Numbered from the stretch's first letter, positions 25,961-35,910 are shown. The stretch is DNA of 64,000 bases from JAOSJT01 sp035362335 (GCA_035362335.1 DAOSDL010000008.1:71704-135703), one strand, 5' to 3'. Numbers and translations are program-made. Notes: generated by a model not told the origin, from the sequence alone.

Positions 25961-27979
25961 TTATGCCTTTTCCATTTGTTCCAGCGAGCGTAGGCGTGCA
26001 ATCGCCATCGGGGGCAACACCGGCTCGCAGTTGGGTCCCGCTCCCAGATACACCGGCACCGTGGGTAAATCGTGCTGTTTACGCACCATCGCACTGAAAA
26101 CGAAAAGTTCGTGCGTGCGATGTAATTTGCACTCCGCCCATTCACACAGCGGAGAGAGCAGCAAGGGAGGGGACGCCGTGATCCCACTGCATACGTATAC
26201 GCCGTGCGGAAGTTCCGAAAACGTGACCGTATCGGTTTCCGCCCCGTCCCTCGCGGGCGTGACGCGACGCACGCCTGCAGCGTCCACCACGCACAGCGTC
26301 GCGAGCAATTCCTCCACCGGGAGCAGCGATAATAAACGACGTGCATGCGGCTGTATCAGTTCCAGTTCTTCAAGCACGATGAACTCGTTGAACGTGGGCA
26401 ATTCGGTGGAGAAATACCGCTCCTTCACCGCGCTCTCCCGCAAGGATTCCATTTTCTTTCCTTCGAGATAGCGGAGGAAGTACTGACGCTGCAACGCTGT
26501 ATCGCCGTTGAGAGCAAATTCGCTATCGATACTCCGTATGCGTCGACGCCACTCTCGCAACCCTGGTTGCATGTCGCCAGCGATAGGGGTGCCGTTGGCA
26601 TGCAGCGTGCGCGCCAAATCCCACGTCCAGGCATACTGCACGAGGAACAGACATGCATGCAGCAATCGCGTATGCGCGGCGAAGGGCTCATCGTCCTTGA
26701 ATGCATCTTCGAGTACACGTGCAAGCGGATGATCGCGTTCGCTGATTACGCGCCGCATGCGACGATGCTCCAGCGCAAAGCGCAGTTTCGCCGTCATGGC
26801 GCTTGCCGGAATAAACAGCACCACCACCGTGGCCATGAGATTGTAGCTGATTTTTACATCGAAGTAGAAAAACGCAATCAATGGCAGGAAGAACACCAAC
26901 ACCGCTTCGGTGAACAAGGTCCCGGTGATCAGCATGCCCACACCAAAGCGGTTGGCTGGCTTGGTGCGCAATACGCGATACAACGCGATGCTGGCATAGG
27001 CGAGCAAAAAGGCCAGCGCCCAATCCACCCATGCGGGAACCGAATAAATGAAAGAACCCCGCAGCAGCATGTTGATCACATTCGCGTGAATGAGCAGCCC
27101 CGGCATGTCCGGACCCTCCTGTCCGTATTTTTTTCCCATCGGCGTCTTGTGCGTGTCGCCGAGATAAAACAGCCCGCCCTCATTCACGAAACCCACCAGT
27201 ACAATGGCGTCCTTGAAAAAGCCATTGTCATACGCGTTGCCATATACCACATCCACCAACGGCACGGATTCGAATTGATGATAGGTGGAGGTGAAAAAAA
27301 TCACCTGCGGATCGGATGCGCGTTGCAGTAGCGGCGCCACGATACTCGAATCATACATGTGCAGCATCTGTATCGGCAGGCCGAGCCAGCGCTCATTGCC
27401 GATATCCGCCCAAGGCAGGAAACGACGCACCACACCGTCATCGTCGGTGATCAGATTCGCAAAGCCGGTGCTTACGCCGGGTCCGAGAAAGCGCGCGTCC
27501 GGCTGCACCGCGGGCATACGCGTCGCCTCGCGAAATCCATTCACCAATACCACATTCGGTATCTCCTGCAAGGCCTGCGCGAGCACATCCACCTCGCCGC
27601 TGCGCTCTTCGGGGAAGCGCTCGATGTGCAGGTTGTCGAGGAAAATGTCCAGTCCAATAACCCGCGCGCCCTGCGCATGCAACTTGTAGAGCAGCATCGC
27701 GATCATGCCATCGGGAGTGGGAGCAACCTCGCCCACGTTCACAATCTTGATGCGGGTATCGGGATATTCAGCATCGCGTACCGCGAAAATCGCGTCGAGA
27801 CTGACATCGGCGATGTTGAGAAAATCAATGCGATCAAGGATGGGATTCAGAAACGATGTGTCGTCCGCCTCGGGCAAACTGTCCGATACCAACAGCATCA
27901 GCCACACCAGCGCGACCGTCAACAGCGAGGCGAATGCGTATTCCAATCGAAGGAAATACCGGAGGAGCCGAGTCCGCAT
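25961..27979 (-). CDS. CHASE2-domain membrane sensor protein without recognisable output domain
   Basis: An N-terminal transmembrane helix (FASLLTVALVWLMLLVSDSL) is followed by a large extracytoplasmic CHASE2 domain (about residues 40-320; conserved blocks IKIVNVGEVAPTPDGMIAMLLYKL, GARVIGLDIFLD, VVRRFLPW, DAIVLVGFVNEGGLFYLGDTHKTPMG). Three transmembrane helices follow (about 325-420). The remaining 250 residues are cytoplasmic and mostly helical; no histidine kinase, adenylate cyclase or GGDEF motif is seen in them. CHASE2 proteins normally carry one of these outputs. The downstream FecR-like protein is the likely extracytoplasmic partner. Confidence 0.85.
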   Translation of the reverse strand: MRTRLLRYFLRLEYAFASLLTVALVWLMLLVSDSLPEADDTSFLNPILDRIDFLNIADVSLDAIFAVRDAEYPDTRIKIVNVGEVAPTPDGMIAMLLYKLHAQGARVIGLDIFLDNLHIERFPEERSGEVDVLAQALQEIPNVVLVNGFREATRMPAVQPDARFLGPGVSTGFANLITDDDGVVRRFLPWADIGNERWLGLPIQMLHMYDSSIVAPLLQRASDPQVIFFTSTYHQFESVPLVDVVYGNAYDNGFFKDAIVLVGFVNEGGLFYLGDTHKTPMGKKYGQEGPDMPGLLIHANVINMLLRGSFIYSVPAWVDWALAFLLAYASIALYRVLRTKPANRFGVGMLITGTLFTEAVLVFFLPLIAFFYFDVKISYNLMATVVVLFIPASAMTAKLRFALEHRRMRRVISERDHPLARVLEDAFKDDEPFAAHTRLLHACLFLVQYAWTWDLARTLHANGTPIAGDMQPGLREWRRRIRSIDSEFALNGDTALQRQYFLRYLEGKKMESLRESAVKERYFSTELPTFNEFIVLEELELIQPHARRLLSLLPVEELLATLCVVDAAGVRRVTPARDGAETDTVTFSELPHGVYVCSGITASPPLLLSPLCEWAECKLHRTHELFVFSAMVRKQHDLPTVPVYLGAGPNCEPVLPPMAIARLRSLEQMEKA

Positions 27980-28019
27980 GGGCGATGGACAGAGTAAACC
28001 GGAGAGCAGTGAATTGCCT

Positions 28020-28051
28020 CAAGTATACGGAATTCGATGCACAATGAACAA
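28020..28051 (-). promoter_or_regulatory. Promoter of CHASE2-FecR operon: TTG-N21-TATACTTG
   Basis: On the - strand TTG (28051-28049) is followed after 21 bases by TATACTTG (28027-28020). The start codon is 40 bases further on. Confidence 0.5.
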
Positions 28052-28106
28052 TGCGCCCTCGGGATGGATACGCGCGTTCCACCACGGCCGAAGGCCGGTA
28101 TAACGA

Positions 28107-28133
28107 GCGCGTCCCGCTGCTGGCGGGACGCGC
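28107..28133. terminator. GC-rich hairpin after the peptidase-propeller-barrel gene
   Basis: An 11-bp perfect stem GCGCGTCCCGC / GCGGGACGCGC with a 5-base loop lies about 28 bases after the stop at 28161 on the - strand. There is no T-tract, so it may act as a 3'-end stabiliser or factor-assisted terminator. Confidence 0.45.
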
Positions 28134-28160
28134 ACGAAACCATGCCATGTTGCGGCGGCG

Positions 28161-31100
28161 TCAGAAGCCGTCGCTCAGATCGAAGCCGAAGAGCATGCCG
28201 AAGTACCAGCGCCACTCCTTGCCGTAGGTGACCTCGGTGAACTGGAAGGTGCGTGTAAACGAATCCAGACCATACGCTCCGCTGAAAAATATCCTCGTGG
28301 GATACATCGAGAAGGAGAACGACTCCAGACGCAATTCGAAGCCGACATCGCGCTTGAGCGCGCGCGTGGAAAAATCCTCCGGCGCCATCACTGCGTCGCC
28401 CACGTCCACAAAGATGCCGCCATACAGCTTGTCGAAGAGCAAATGTCCGAGATGCAAATCCATGCTCGAGAAAATGGGGAATCGATAGGTGAGCTGCGCT
28501 GTGGCCAGTTCATTTCCGCCGAGCGAGTAGAACGTGTATCCCTGCATCCCGGTGATGCCGCCAGCGTAGTAATTGAAAAATTCGTCCACGGGATCGCCGA
28601 GTATCGTGGCGGCGCGCGCGCGCAAGGTCAATGCGTGATTCCACCACGGCAATCGCGCGCCCACACTCAACTGCGCATCGAGGCGATGGAAGTTGAAATC
28701 GCGATACACCGGCAGGAGCAAGCCGCCCTTGATCTCGTATTCGCCGTCGGGATTGTAGTTATTGAACTCGTAATCGTAGTGCAGCGTGAATCGCGATCCA
28801 ATGGGGCTGATTTCATGGTCGCGGGTGGGCACGAGATCCTTGTAGCGAAACACCGCGCTGATATTATTGCCCACGAGATACAGATTGTCGCGCGCCGGTA
28901 CAATTGCCTCGTTGTCCGGATTGCGGAAGCTCCCTGTGGTGCTGGTGTAGCGGCTGTGCGCATAGCCGAGTTCGAGGCGCATGCTGTTGTCCACGATGTT
29001 GTGGCCGAGTCGCACGGCAAACTCGAGCAGGTTGAAGTCCACATCCACACCGAGCGTATCCAGCGGCAACGGAATGTTCGCCGTGGTGCCGCGCGTCACG
29101 TTGAACACTTCCAGGCTCAGGTCGGGATACAAGCCGAGGGACGAGAACAGCGGGAGTTTATCGCGGTACGTGATATTCAGGTAGAGATCACGTTCGCCTT
29201 TGATGTTGATGGACGCCGAAGCCATGAAATCCAGGCGCCCCAGCACGTCCGACGAGTACATCATCAATCCGGGTTTGAACAATTCCAATCCCTCGTTGTC
29301 CGGATTGAAACTGTCGATGCGGAACGTCGGGAAGTACATCATGCTCTGGAACAGGCGCGAGTGCGGAGCACTGCTGTAGCGCGAGGTGTCGCTGTCATCG
29401 AAATCGTTCAGCGCATTCCAATCCCAACTCTCATCCGCGGAAGCGATGGGCGAGGAATGCTGACGCGGCGGCAAGTAATCGCGCCCCACGGCGTCCAACG
29501 GCTGCGGAGCATCGAGAGTTGCGATTTTGTAGCCACCGGCCGTGTACAGCGCGTAGGCGAGCGTTCCGTCGGCATTCAGATCCGGCATGAACGCGCCTCC
29601 CAGCACATTGGTGAGTTGTTCGCTCGTGCCGTCCGCGAGCTTCAAGCGGTAAATATTGAAAATTCCCGTGCGATTGCTGGCGTAAAGCACGTGCTTGCCG
29701 TCGCTGCTATAGCGCGGGTCGCGGCAATCGTACTCGCCATCAATCAGCACATACTCGAGGCCGCTGCCATCGGGCCGGATGCGCGCAAGTCCGCGATGCG
29801 TGCGCGGAGCGAAGGCAAAGATGATCCACTTCCCATCGGGCGACCACGACGGCGTCATCACCTGTTCGCCTTTGGTGAATGCTGTCACCGGGCGCATGCC
29901 GCTGCCGTCGGCCTGCACAAGACCGAGATTGATGGTGCCGTCTTTCGAATACACGAACGCGATGCTCGAACCGTCGGGCGACCACGCGGGATTGTATGCG
30001 CGCAGGCCGGTGGTCAGCTGCTTTTCCTCGCCGGTTGCCACGTCCACCTTGTACAGGTCGTAGTACAGATGACCCTGCACGGACGGCGGATTGTACTTGG
30101 AAAACACGATGGTCTTGCCATCGGGCGACCACGACAGGGTGGAACGCACGCCCGGTAGCAATGCCTTTTCCGTTCCGCTCGCCAGGTCGTAAAGAAACAG
30201 CGACGATTGTCCGAAATAATCCGCGGCCTTGTTCGAGGTGTACGCCAGGGTTTTTCCATCCGGCGAGTAGCGCGGGTAGAAATTCCCGAAGCCCACATCC
30301 GCGATGCGCCGTCCCTCCACACGATGCTCCGACACGGGAGCAATACGCTGCGCGTACTCCTCGCGCAAGGCCTGGCGCCACTGCGCGTACAGATCCCTCC
30401 CGCTGATACCGAGTACGTCTTCGATCGCGGCATCGATGGTGAACACCAGCGGCTTGCCCATGGCCCGCGTGATTGCCTCCAATTTATCCTCGCCATAGGT
30501 CTTGGCAATGTAGCGCGTCAGATTGTAGCCGGCGTTGTACACACTCTCATTGCCAAGACTGGTTTTGCCGAACGCACTCATCTCGCCCCAGCTCAGCATG
30601 GAGTCTGCAAGCACATAGCAACGCAAAATCATGTCGCGATGAGCGTCCCATGCATCGTAGGTCAACTTGCCGCGCTGGAACTGCGCCGTGCCTTCGGCAA
30701 ACCAGGGCGGCACGATCACGCCCGGAAACGGATAGGATACCAGCGTGTTGGGATAGCCGTACAGCACATCCCTGCGACGTTCCTTTTCGTAACCGAACCA
30801 CTGAAAGGTGAGCGCGGGTATGCTGCGCCCGAATTTCATCGCGGCTTGTATCTGGATGATATGTGTGAATTCATGCGTGATGACGTTGCGCAGCCAGTTG
30901 TGCGTGCCGCGAAGATCGAAATCCAGCGGTGATGCCCAAATCTCGATCTTGTTGTTGAAAAAGTAGGCCGCACCGTTCGCGTAATCCGAGTAATCCTTGA
31001 CGATGAAACTGACACGCTCGTCCGGTTCATGCCGGTACAGCGTTGTGATGGGACCGTACACGTCCTCGGCGATGCGCGCAATCACGCGAGCACTGCGCTC

Positions 31101-31262
31101 GGCACCCTCGTGATAATGCACGTGGAAATGCTTCGTGGTGATGGTGCGCCATTGCAGCTCCGGAGCGGAGTACGCGTCGGGCTGTGCCACGGCGGGCAGC
31201 GCGAGAAACATCGCCACAGCGAGTGTGGCAAGGAAAGGGAAAATGCGTGTCATGAATGTCAT
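28161..31262 (-). CDS. Fusion protein: gluzincin peptidase, TolB-like propeller and outer-membrane beta-barrel
   Basis: Signal peptide (IFPFLATLAVAMFLALPAVAQ) first. Residues about 30-310 form a peptidase-MA-like domain with zinc ligands HEFTH (130-134) and the third ligand Glu190 in PPWFAEGTAQF; the triad of an active gluzincin is complete. Residues about 330-600 carry at least five PD40/TolB-type propeller blades (YSPDGKTLAYTSN, WSPDGKTIVFSK, WSPDGSSIAFVY, WSPDGKWIIFAF, YSSDGKHVLYAS). Residues about 650-1033 are beta-strands ending in FGMLFGFDLSDGF, with a terminal phenylalanine as in BamA/Omp85-type barrels. It is the last gene of the T9SS cluster. The surface topology is inference. Confidence 0.85.
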   Translation of the reverse strand: MTFMTRIFPFLATLAVAMFLALPAVAQPDAYSAPELQWRTITTKHFHVHYHEGAERSARVIARIAEDVYGPITTLYRHEPDERVSFIVKDYSDYANGAAYFFNNKIEIWASPLDFDLRGTHNWLRNVITHEFTHIIQIQAAMKFGRSIPALTFQWFGYEKERRRDVLYGYPNTLVSYPFPGVIVPPWFAEGTAQFQRGKLTYDAWDAHRDMILRCYVLADSMLSWGEMSAFGKTSLGNESVYNAGYNLTRYIAKTYGEDKLEAITRAMGKPLVFTIDAAIEDVLGISGRDLYAQWRQALREEYAQRIAPVSEHRVEGRRIADVGFGNFYPRYSPDGKTLAYTSNKAADYFGQSSLFLYDLASGTEKALLPGVRSTLSWSPDGKTIVFSKYNPPSVQGHLYYDLYKVDVATGEEKQLTTGLRAYNPAWSPDGSSIAFVYSKDGTINLGLVQADGSGMRPVTAFTKGEQVMTPSWSPDGKWIIFAFAPRTHRGLARIRPDGSGLEYVLIDGEYDCRDPRYSSDGKHVLYASNRTGIFNIYRLKLADGTSEQLTNVLGGAFMPDLNADGTLAYALYTAGGYKIATLDAPQPLDAVGRDYLPPRQHSSPIASADESWDWNALNDFDDSDTSRYSSAPHSRLFQSMMYFPTFRIDSFNPDNEGLELFKPGLMMYSSDVLGRLDFMASASINIKGERDLYLNITYRDKLPLFSSLGLYPDLSLEVFNVTRGTTANIPLPLDTLGVDVDFNLLEFAVRLGHNIVDNSMRLELGYAHSRYTSTTGSFRNPDNEAIVPARDNLYLVGNNISAVFRYKDLVPTRDHEISPIGSRFTLHYDYEFNNYNPDGEYEIKGGLLLPVYRDFNFHRLDAQLSVGARLPWWNHALTLRARAATILGDPVDEFFNYYAGGITGMQGYTFYSLGGNELATAQLTYRFPIFSSMDLHLGHLLFDKLYGGIFVDVGDAVMAPEDFSTRALKRDVGFELRLESFSFSMYPTRIFFSGAYGLDSFTRTFQFTEVTYGKEWRWYFGMLFGFDLSDGF

Positions 31263-31306
31263 TGCTTGCTGATTCGTCGATCACACGGTGCCGCGACAGC
31301 CCCGCG

Positions 31307-34300
31307 CTATTTCACCACGGCAATCTTGATGATTTTCTCGCCCTTCTTACCGGACGCCTCGGCGGTGACTTTCGCGAGATACACATCACTCTGAATGTCG
31401 CGCACGTCCCAGAGAATTTCATTGTCCATGCCGCCCACGGCACGTTCCTTCAATTCGGCCACCTTGTCGCCAGCGAGATCGTAAATCGCCACGGTCACGT
31501 CGGCGTCGTGCGAAACAAAGAAGCGTATGCGCGTGCTGCCATCATACACCGGATTCGGCCAGTTGTAGCAGCGCGCTTCGGGGAAAAATGCCGACACCGG
31601 CTGCACCATCTGCCCGGCGAGCGGCGCCTGCCGCGAATTCCGCGCATCCGCATGCAGCGTACTCCACAATAACGCGGAGCGTTGCGCTACATCGTGTCCC
31701 GTACGGAAGGCCTGCAAGGTGCCGGCCTCGGTCAGTACTGCGAAGCCGAGTTTCATGCCCGGAGCCACGAAGGTGGCTGCCGCCACCGCATCGGTCAGCG
31801 CCACCGGAAAACCATCCGCCACACCCGCCTTGACGCCGAGTTGCTGCAACTGCGACGCTCCGGCGGCATACAGCACATCCTGCGCGCCAGCGCCGCGTAC
31901 AGTGTGCAACGAACGTGCGTTCACCGCCACCGGAAAGTAATCCACACTCACCAACGCGTGGTTCAGTGCCACCGCGCGTCCACTGCTGTCCGCAAGCACC
32001 ACATCACTCGCACCATCTCCGTCCATGTCCGCGCTCGCCAGCGTCATCGCAGCGCCGATCGGCAATGGCGAGGTGCTCTCGCGCGGGGCGGCCGAGAAAC
32101 CGGCGCCAAGCGCGTAACGGGAGATGCGGAGCAGCGAGCGGCCATCCACCATCTGCCGCCGCACAAGTTCGCGCGTGCGGTCGCCATCGCTATCCACCAT
32201 CAACGCATCGAGCGTGGATTCGGCGGCAATCGGAATTTGCACAATGTCGGAAAAATGGATGTCCTGAGGATTGCCTGTAATGGAAACCGCACGATCGGCG
32301 AGCGAACTTGCCACGAACAGCATGCCCGCCTCGTCCAACGGCAGTATGGTCAGCGTGCGCTCCTGCGCCGCGCGCGGCAAGGTATTCAGCGGCATGCGGG
32401 CGAATTGTGTACCAAGTACCAGCAAACTGTCGGAGGTCACCCCGCTACGGTAGCATATCGCCACACCGTGTGCGATGAGTGGACGCGGATTCAGTAGCGT
32501 TGGCACGCCGTCCACAAACGCGTAGCGCTGCTCTTGCACACGATCCAATGCGCCATCCGCGTCCGCATCCTTCGCGGTGAAGACCAGCAACTCGTGGGCG
32601 TCGGCACTCCGGCTGATCACAACAATCTCCGGCACTCCGTCGCCATTGATGTCGCCAATGGCTGGCGCGTCGATAGCTTCGCCGTTAAAACGCGCCGCGA
32701 GCTGCGAAGAGGCGAGCCATGGCGTGCCGTCGCCGCGCGTCAGCAGCAGCGAGCCCTGCCCCGTTTCACCCGCGTCGGCCAGTACCACAAACTCCTCGGC
32801 GCCATCACGGTCGATATCCTCCGCGTGCAGGAAGCGCAACCGCGCGCCCGCACCAAGCACGGCGGAGTAATCCACCGGGAATCCCGTCATCGGCGCGAGC
32901 ACGTCACTGCCCAGAGTCACATCCAAGGACATGATCGGACCGGCAGTGGAAAACTTATCCATCGTCACGTTGGAAAACGCGCCGGAGTTCGCCCGTGTGT
33001 TCGGCGAGGTCTCCGCCGCGAAACGGTTTTTGTACACCGGCGAGATATTGTCGCGCAGCCAGTAGTCGAGTTGCGATCCCGTGCCGGTCTGTGTCCCAAA
33101 TACGGTCTGCACGTCGAGCCCGATGTCCTGCGGACCACCTGCCTGTTCGAGGTCCACGCCGCGCGGAACGGCGTTGTTCACCGTGTTGCCCACCAGATTG
33201 CGCTCGATGATGCGTTCATCCACGTGCCAGATCAACAGGCCCCCGTTGACGCGCGCCTCTTTGTCGTCGGCCACCACACGACCCCCGGGCAAACTCCAGT
33301 CAATGTCCTCGACATCGATCACCACACCCTTGAGTTGCTGCACATTGCCGTTGTCGAAGCCCAGCGTGTCTTTGGGAAAACGAAGTTGCTGCACGCGACC
33401 ACCGGAAATGAAGGTCACCAGTTGTCCATTGCCCGCGAGGTCGCGCTGGCGGTTTTCCACCAGCCAATACTCCTTGTCGGTGATCGGCACGCGCAACACA
33501 TCCGCCGTGGACAGCGAATCGGACGCGCTCAGCAAATAGTTGCGCGTCCCGGGCTCGGCCACGCGGGGACGCATCCAACCCAGTTGCTGCTTCTCCCACG
33601 CCGAGGGTTCGGGTGGGCAAATGCCGCCATAGGCGAAAATGCCCTCTCCATCCATCAGACCGAAGCGTCCGATACCGGTTTTCCCGGTGGTGGTGTTGAA
33701 AAGATCCGGCAGCCCCGCGTAGGTGCCAAAGCTCGCGGCGAGCAGGCCGTTGATGGTGATCTCCAGCAAACTTCGCGATCCATCGATGTTGTCGATCTCG
33801 CGATTGTTGGTCGTGGGAAGCACCGCGCAGTTTTCGATACGGAAACCGCCGCCCGCGGGTATGCCGGTGAAATCATTTCCCAGCAAACGCTTGAATGCAT
33901 CCAGCGTGAACGAAAGCGAAGGAATATCCAGCGGCGTCGGATCGAAGCCCTGAATGCTTACCAGATCAATGTCCCGTCCCCTGCCAGCGTGAAATACCAC
34001 AAACATGTTGTAGGAAGAAAAATCCGTCTGCGGGAATTGCTGCACGGCCTTTTCCCATGCCTCCACCGCGAGGCGCGCCACAGGCGTTTCCTTCTCGTTG
34101 CGGCGGAAGGAATAGTCGGCAATCTTGCCGCTCACCGTTACCACACCGTCGAGCACGTCGCCAGCAAGGATAGTGCGGCGTCCCGATACCTTGCGGACGT
34201 AATTTTCGAGAAACTGCACATGCGCTTGAAAATGCGCGCGATCGTGCGGCATCGGATCCAGGATTTCCGTGCCATAATCGTATTCGTAAATCGAACCGAA

Positions 34301-34522
34301 TTTCCCCGTCCCGCTCGTGCGATTGTCGTCGTCCACCTGAAAATCCACCATCACCGCAAGCAGGCGCACCGTGTCGGGAAGCTGCCGCGCCTCAATGCCG
34401 GCGGCTGCGCCCTGCGCGATGAAGCCATGGGAAAGCATCGGCGCAACGGGCGTCCGCTGCTGCGCGACGGCGCTGGCGATGAGAACAAAACTGAGGAGTG
34501 TGGCTATCCCTGTTCGTTGCAT
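31307..34522 (-). CDS. Secreted M6-peptidase-like protein with destroyed active site, FG-GAP repeats and T9SS sorting domain
   Basis: Start at 34522 (MQRTGIATLLSFVLIASAVAQ) gives a signal peptide; the frame is open to 34630. Residues about 60-560 follow the immune-inhibitor-A (M6) plan: the segment before GLPDLF and the later GIGRFGLMDGEG and WHVDERII blocks are recognisable. Where active members read HExGH the protein reads ASFGT (263-267), so two zinc histidines and the catalytic glutamate are gone. FG-GAP/VCBS-type repeats follow (DIDRDGAEEFVVLADA, DINGDGVPEIVVIS, DMDGDGASDVVLAD), and the last 85 residues are a type A T9SS sorting domain (NWPNPVYDGSTRIRF...). It lies 224 bases after porV. 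Confidence 0.85.
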   Translation of the reverse strand: MQRTGIATLLSFVLIASAVAQQRTPVAPMLSHGFIAQGAAAGIEARQLPDTVRLLAVMVDFQVDDDNRTSGTGKFGSIYEYDYGTEILDPMPHDRAHFQAHVQFLENYVRKVSGRRTILAGDVLDGVVTVSGKIADYSFRRNEKETPVARLAVEAWEKAVQQFPQTDFSSYNMFVVFHAGRGRDIDLVSIQGFDPTPLDIPSLSFTLDAFKRLLGNDFTGIPAGGGFRIENCAVLPTTNNREIDNIDGSRSLLEITINGLLAASFGTYAGLPDLFNTTTGKTGIGRFGLMDGEGIFAYGGICPPEPSAWEKQQLGWMRPRVAEPGTRNYLLSASDSLSTADVLRVPITDKEYWLVENRQRDLAGNGQLVTFISGGRVQQLRFPKDTLGFDNGNVQQLKGVVIDVEDIDWSLPGGRVVADDKEARVNGGLLIWHVDERIIERNLVGNTVNNAVPRGVDLEQAGGPQDIGLDVQTVFGTQTGTGSQLDYWLRDNISPVYKNRFAAETSPNTRANSGAFSNVTMDKFSTAGPIMSLDVTLGSDVLAPMTGFPVDYSAVLGAGARLRFLHAEDIDRDGAEEFVVLADAGETGQGSLLLTRGDGTPWLASSQLAARFNGEAIDAPAIGDINGDGVPEIVVISRSADAHELLVFTAKDADADGALDRVQEQRYAFVDGVPTLLNPRPLIAHGVAICYRSGVTSDSLLVLGTQFARMPLNTLPRAAQERTLTILPLDEAGMLFVASSLADRAVSITGNPQDIHFSDIVQIPIAAESTLDALMVDSDGDRTRELVRRQMVDGRSLLRISRYALGAGFSAAPRESTSPLPIGAAMTLASADMDGDGASDVVLADSSGRAVALNHALVSVDYFPVAVNARSLHTVRGAGAQDVLYAAGASQLQQLGVKAGVADGFPVALTDAVAAATFVAPGMKLGFAVLTEAGTLQAFRTGHDVAQRSALLWSTLHADARNSRQAPLAGQMVQPVSAFFPEARCYNWPNPVYDGSTRIRFFVSHDADVTVAIYDLAGDKVAELKERAVGGMDNEILWDVRDIQSDVYLAKVTAEASGKKGEKIIKIAVVK

Positions 34523-34746
34523 GACGGACGATCCAATGTGGAAAACAAATGTCGGATGCCTGGGTGCGATGTCGATGGCATCAGGACGTCCGGGGCTGCC
34601 GCGAACATCCGCCCGGGCTTTCGCGAGCATCGAGCCGCGACCCGCGCGCGTGATATTCGGGACAGCCCCGGAATCCGTGTTGCCAATGTGTGTGATCGAG
34701 GTGCGGGCGAATAGCGCACGCCATCCGCCCGATACCTGTGCCGCTC

Positions 34747-35910
34747 TTAGTTCGCCGCGTCGTCGGCGGGGATGCGCGTACCGTCGTCGGCCGGACCGCT
34801 GCCGCGATTCCAGTTCACCGTCAGCGTGAAGCGCAGCGTCTCGGACAGCGGACTCACCGTGTCGTCATCCGAAATCGCGGTGGAAATGTAGCTGAAGTCG
34901 AATCCGTAGATATCGTAACGCACACCGGCGCCGAAGGTCAGGAAGCGACGATTGCCCAGGCTCGGATCCTCATGGAAGAAGCCGAAGCGCAGAGCCACAA
35001 GCTGCGAATACCAGTACTCGAAGCCGGTGCCCAGCGTGAACGTGTTCATGACATTGTCCACGTCCCAGCTTTTATAAATCGCCTCGTAAAAGGGATCCGC
35101 CTTGCGGTCGGTGCGGCTCACAAGCAGCTTGGTCACATCCGTCGTCCACGTCAGCGTGTTGTACTTCTCCTTGACGAGATCATAGCTGAAACCGAGGCGC
35201 AACGCCGTGGGCAGCGGATCGGCCTGATCCTCATCGATATAGCTGATCGACGGACCGATGTTCGTGATAGAAGCACCGATGCCGAAACGTCCACCAATAT
35301 CGGTGTTGCTGAACGGCAGCGTAAACTTCGACGGACGATACAGTATACCCACATCGCCCGCCACGGCCGTGGCCGTACCCGAACCCTGCTCGCGCGCGGT
35401 GGCCACCACCGACAGCGAGCTGTGGATGATGCGCAGTCCGACACCGAGAGCGAAATCCTCATCGAGTTGCGTACCGTACGAGGTGGTGAAGGCGATCTCG
35501 TAGCTCTTGAATGTGCCAAGAGGATTGTTGCCTTCGTCGCGGCGCTCGAATTCACCCAGATTCAGATAGGTCAATGCCGCGCCGAGCGTACCGCCAATCG
35601 ACGGCACATCCATCTTGTAGCTGGCATACTCGAAGAACAGATCGCTTTGCGCGAACTGCGGCAGCCAGTTCGAGTGGTTCAGGCTCAATTCCATGCCGCG
35701 CTGGAATCCGAGGCCCGCGGGATTCCAGAAAATGGCCGACACATCATCCGCGATCGCCACGCCACTCTCGCCCATTGCGCTGTTCCGTGAACTCGGCGAA
35801 ATCAGCAAAAACGGCACCGCCGTGGTTTGCGCCGCGACCTCTCCGGCCTGGCCAACCAACAGCAGCGCCACAACGAACGCGCCGACGACGTGAATGCTTT
35901 TTCCGATCAT
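34747..35910 (-). CDS. porV: T9SS outer-membrane protein PorV (LptO)
   Basis: Barrel of the FadL-like type that shuttles cargo from the translocon to the PorU sortase. The start is a signal peptide (HVVGAFVVALLLVGQAGEVAAQ), followed by the PorV-typical PFLLISPSSRNSAMGESGVAIADDVSAIFWNPAGLG. The later segments (GLRIIHSSLSV, GASITNIGPSISYID, LRLGFSYDLV) alternate as barrel strands. The 387 residues match the family. Its own promoter stands just upstream, after the stop of porU. A GAGGA ribosome-binding site precedes the start codon. Confidence 0.94.
   Translation of the reverse strand: MIGKSIHVVGAFVVALLLVGQAGEVAAQTTAVPFLLISPSSRNSAMGESGVAIADDVSAIFWNPAGLGFQRGMELSLNHSNWLPQFAQSDLFFEYASYKMDVPSIGGTLGAALTYLNLGEFERRDEGNNPLGTFKSYEIAFTTSYGTQLDEDFALGVGLRIIHSSLSVVATAREQGSGTATAVAGDVGILYRPSKFTLPFSNTDIGGRFGIGASITNIGPSISYIDEDQADPLPTALRLGFSYDLVKEKYNTLTWTTDVTKLLVSRTDRKADPFYEAIYKSWDVDNVMNTFTLGTGFEYWYSQLVALRFGFFHEDPSLGNRRFLTFGAGVRYDIYGFDFSYISTAISDDDTVSPLSETLRFTLTVNWNRGSGPADDGTRIPADDAAN

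Noticed and set aside
32534..34714. A 726-codon + strand frame opposite the M6-like gene, and similar long frames opposite porU and the peptidase-propeller-barrel gene
   Set aside because: They mirror genes with signal peptides and clear motifs; their composition is that of antisense translation.
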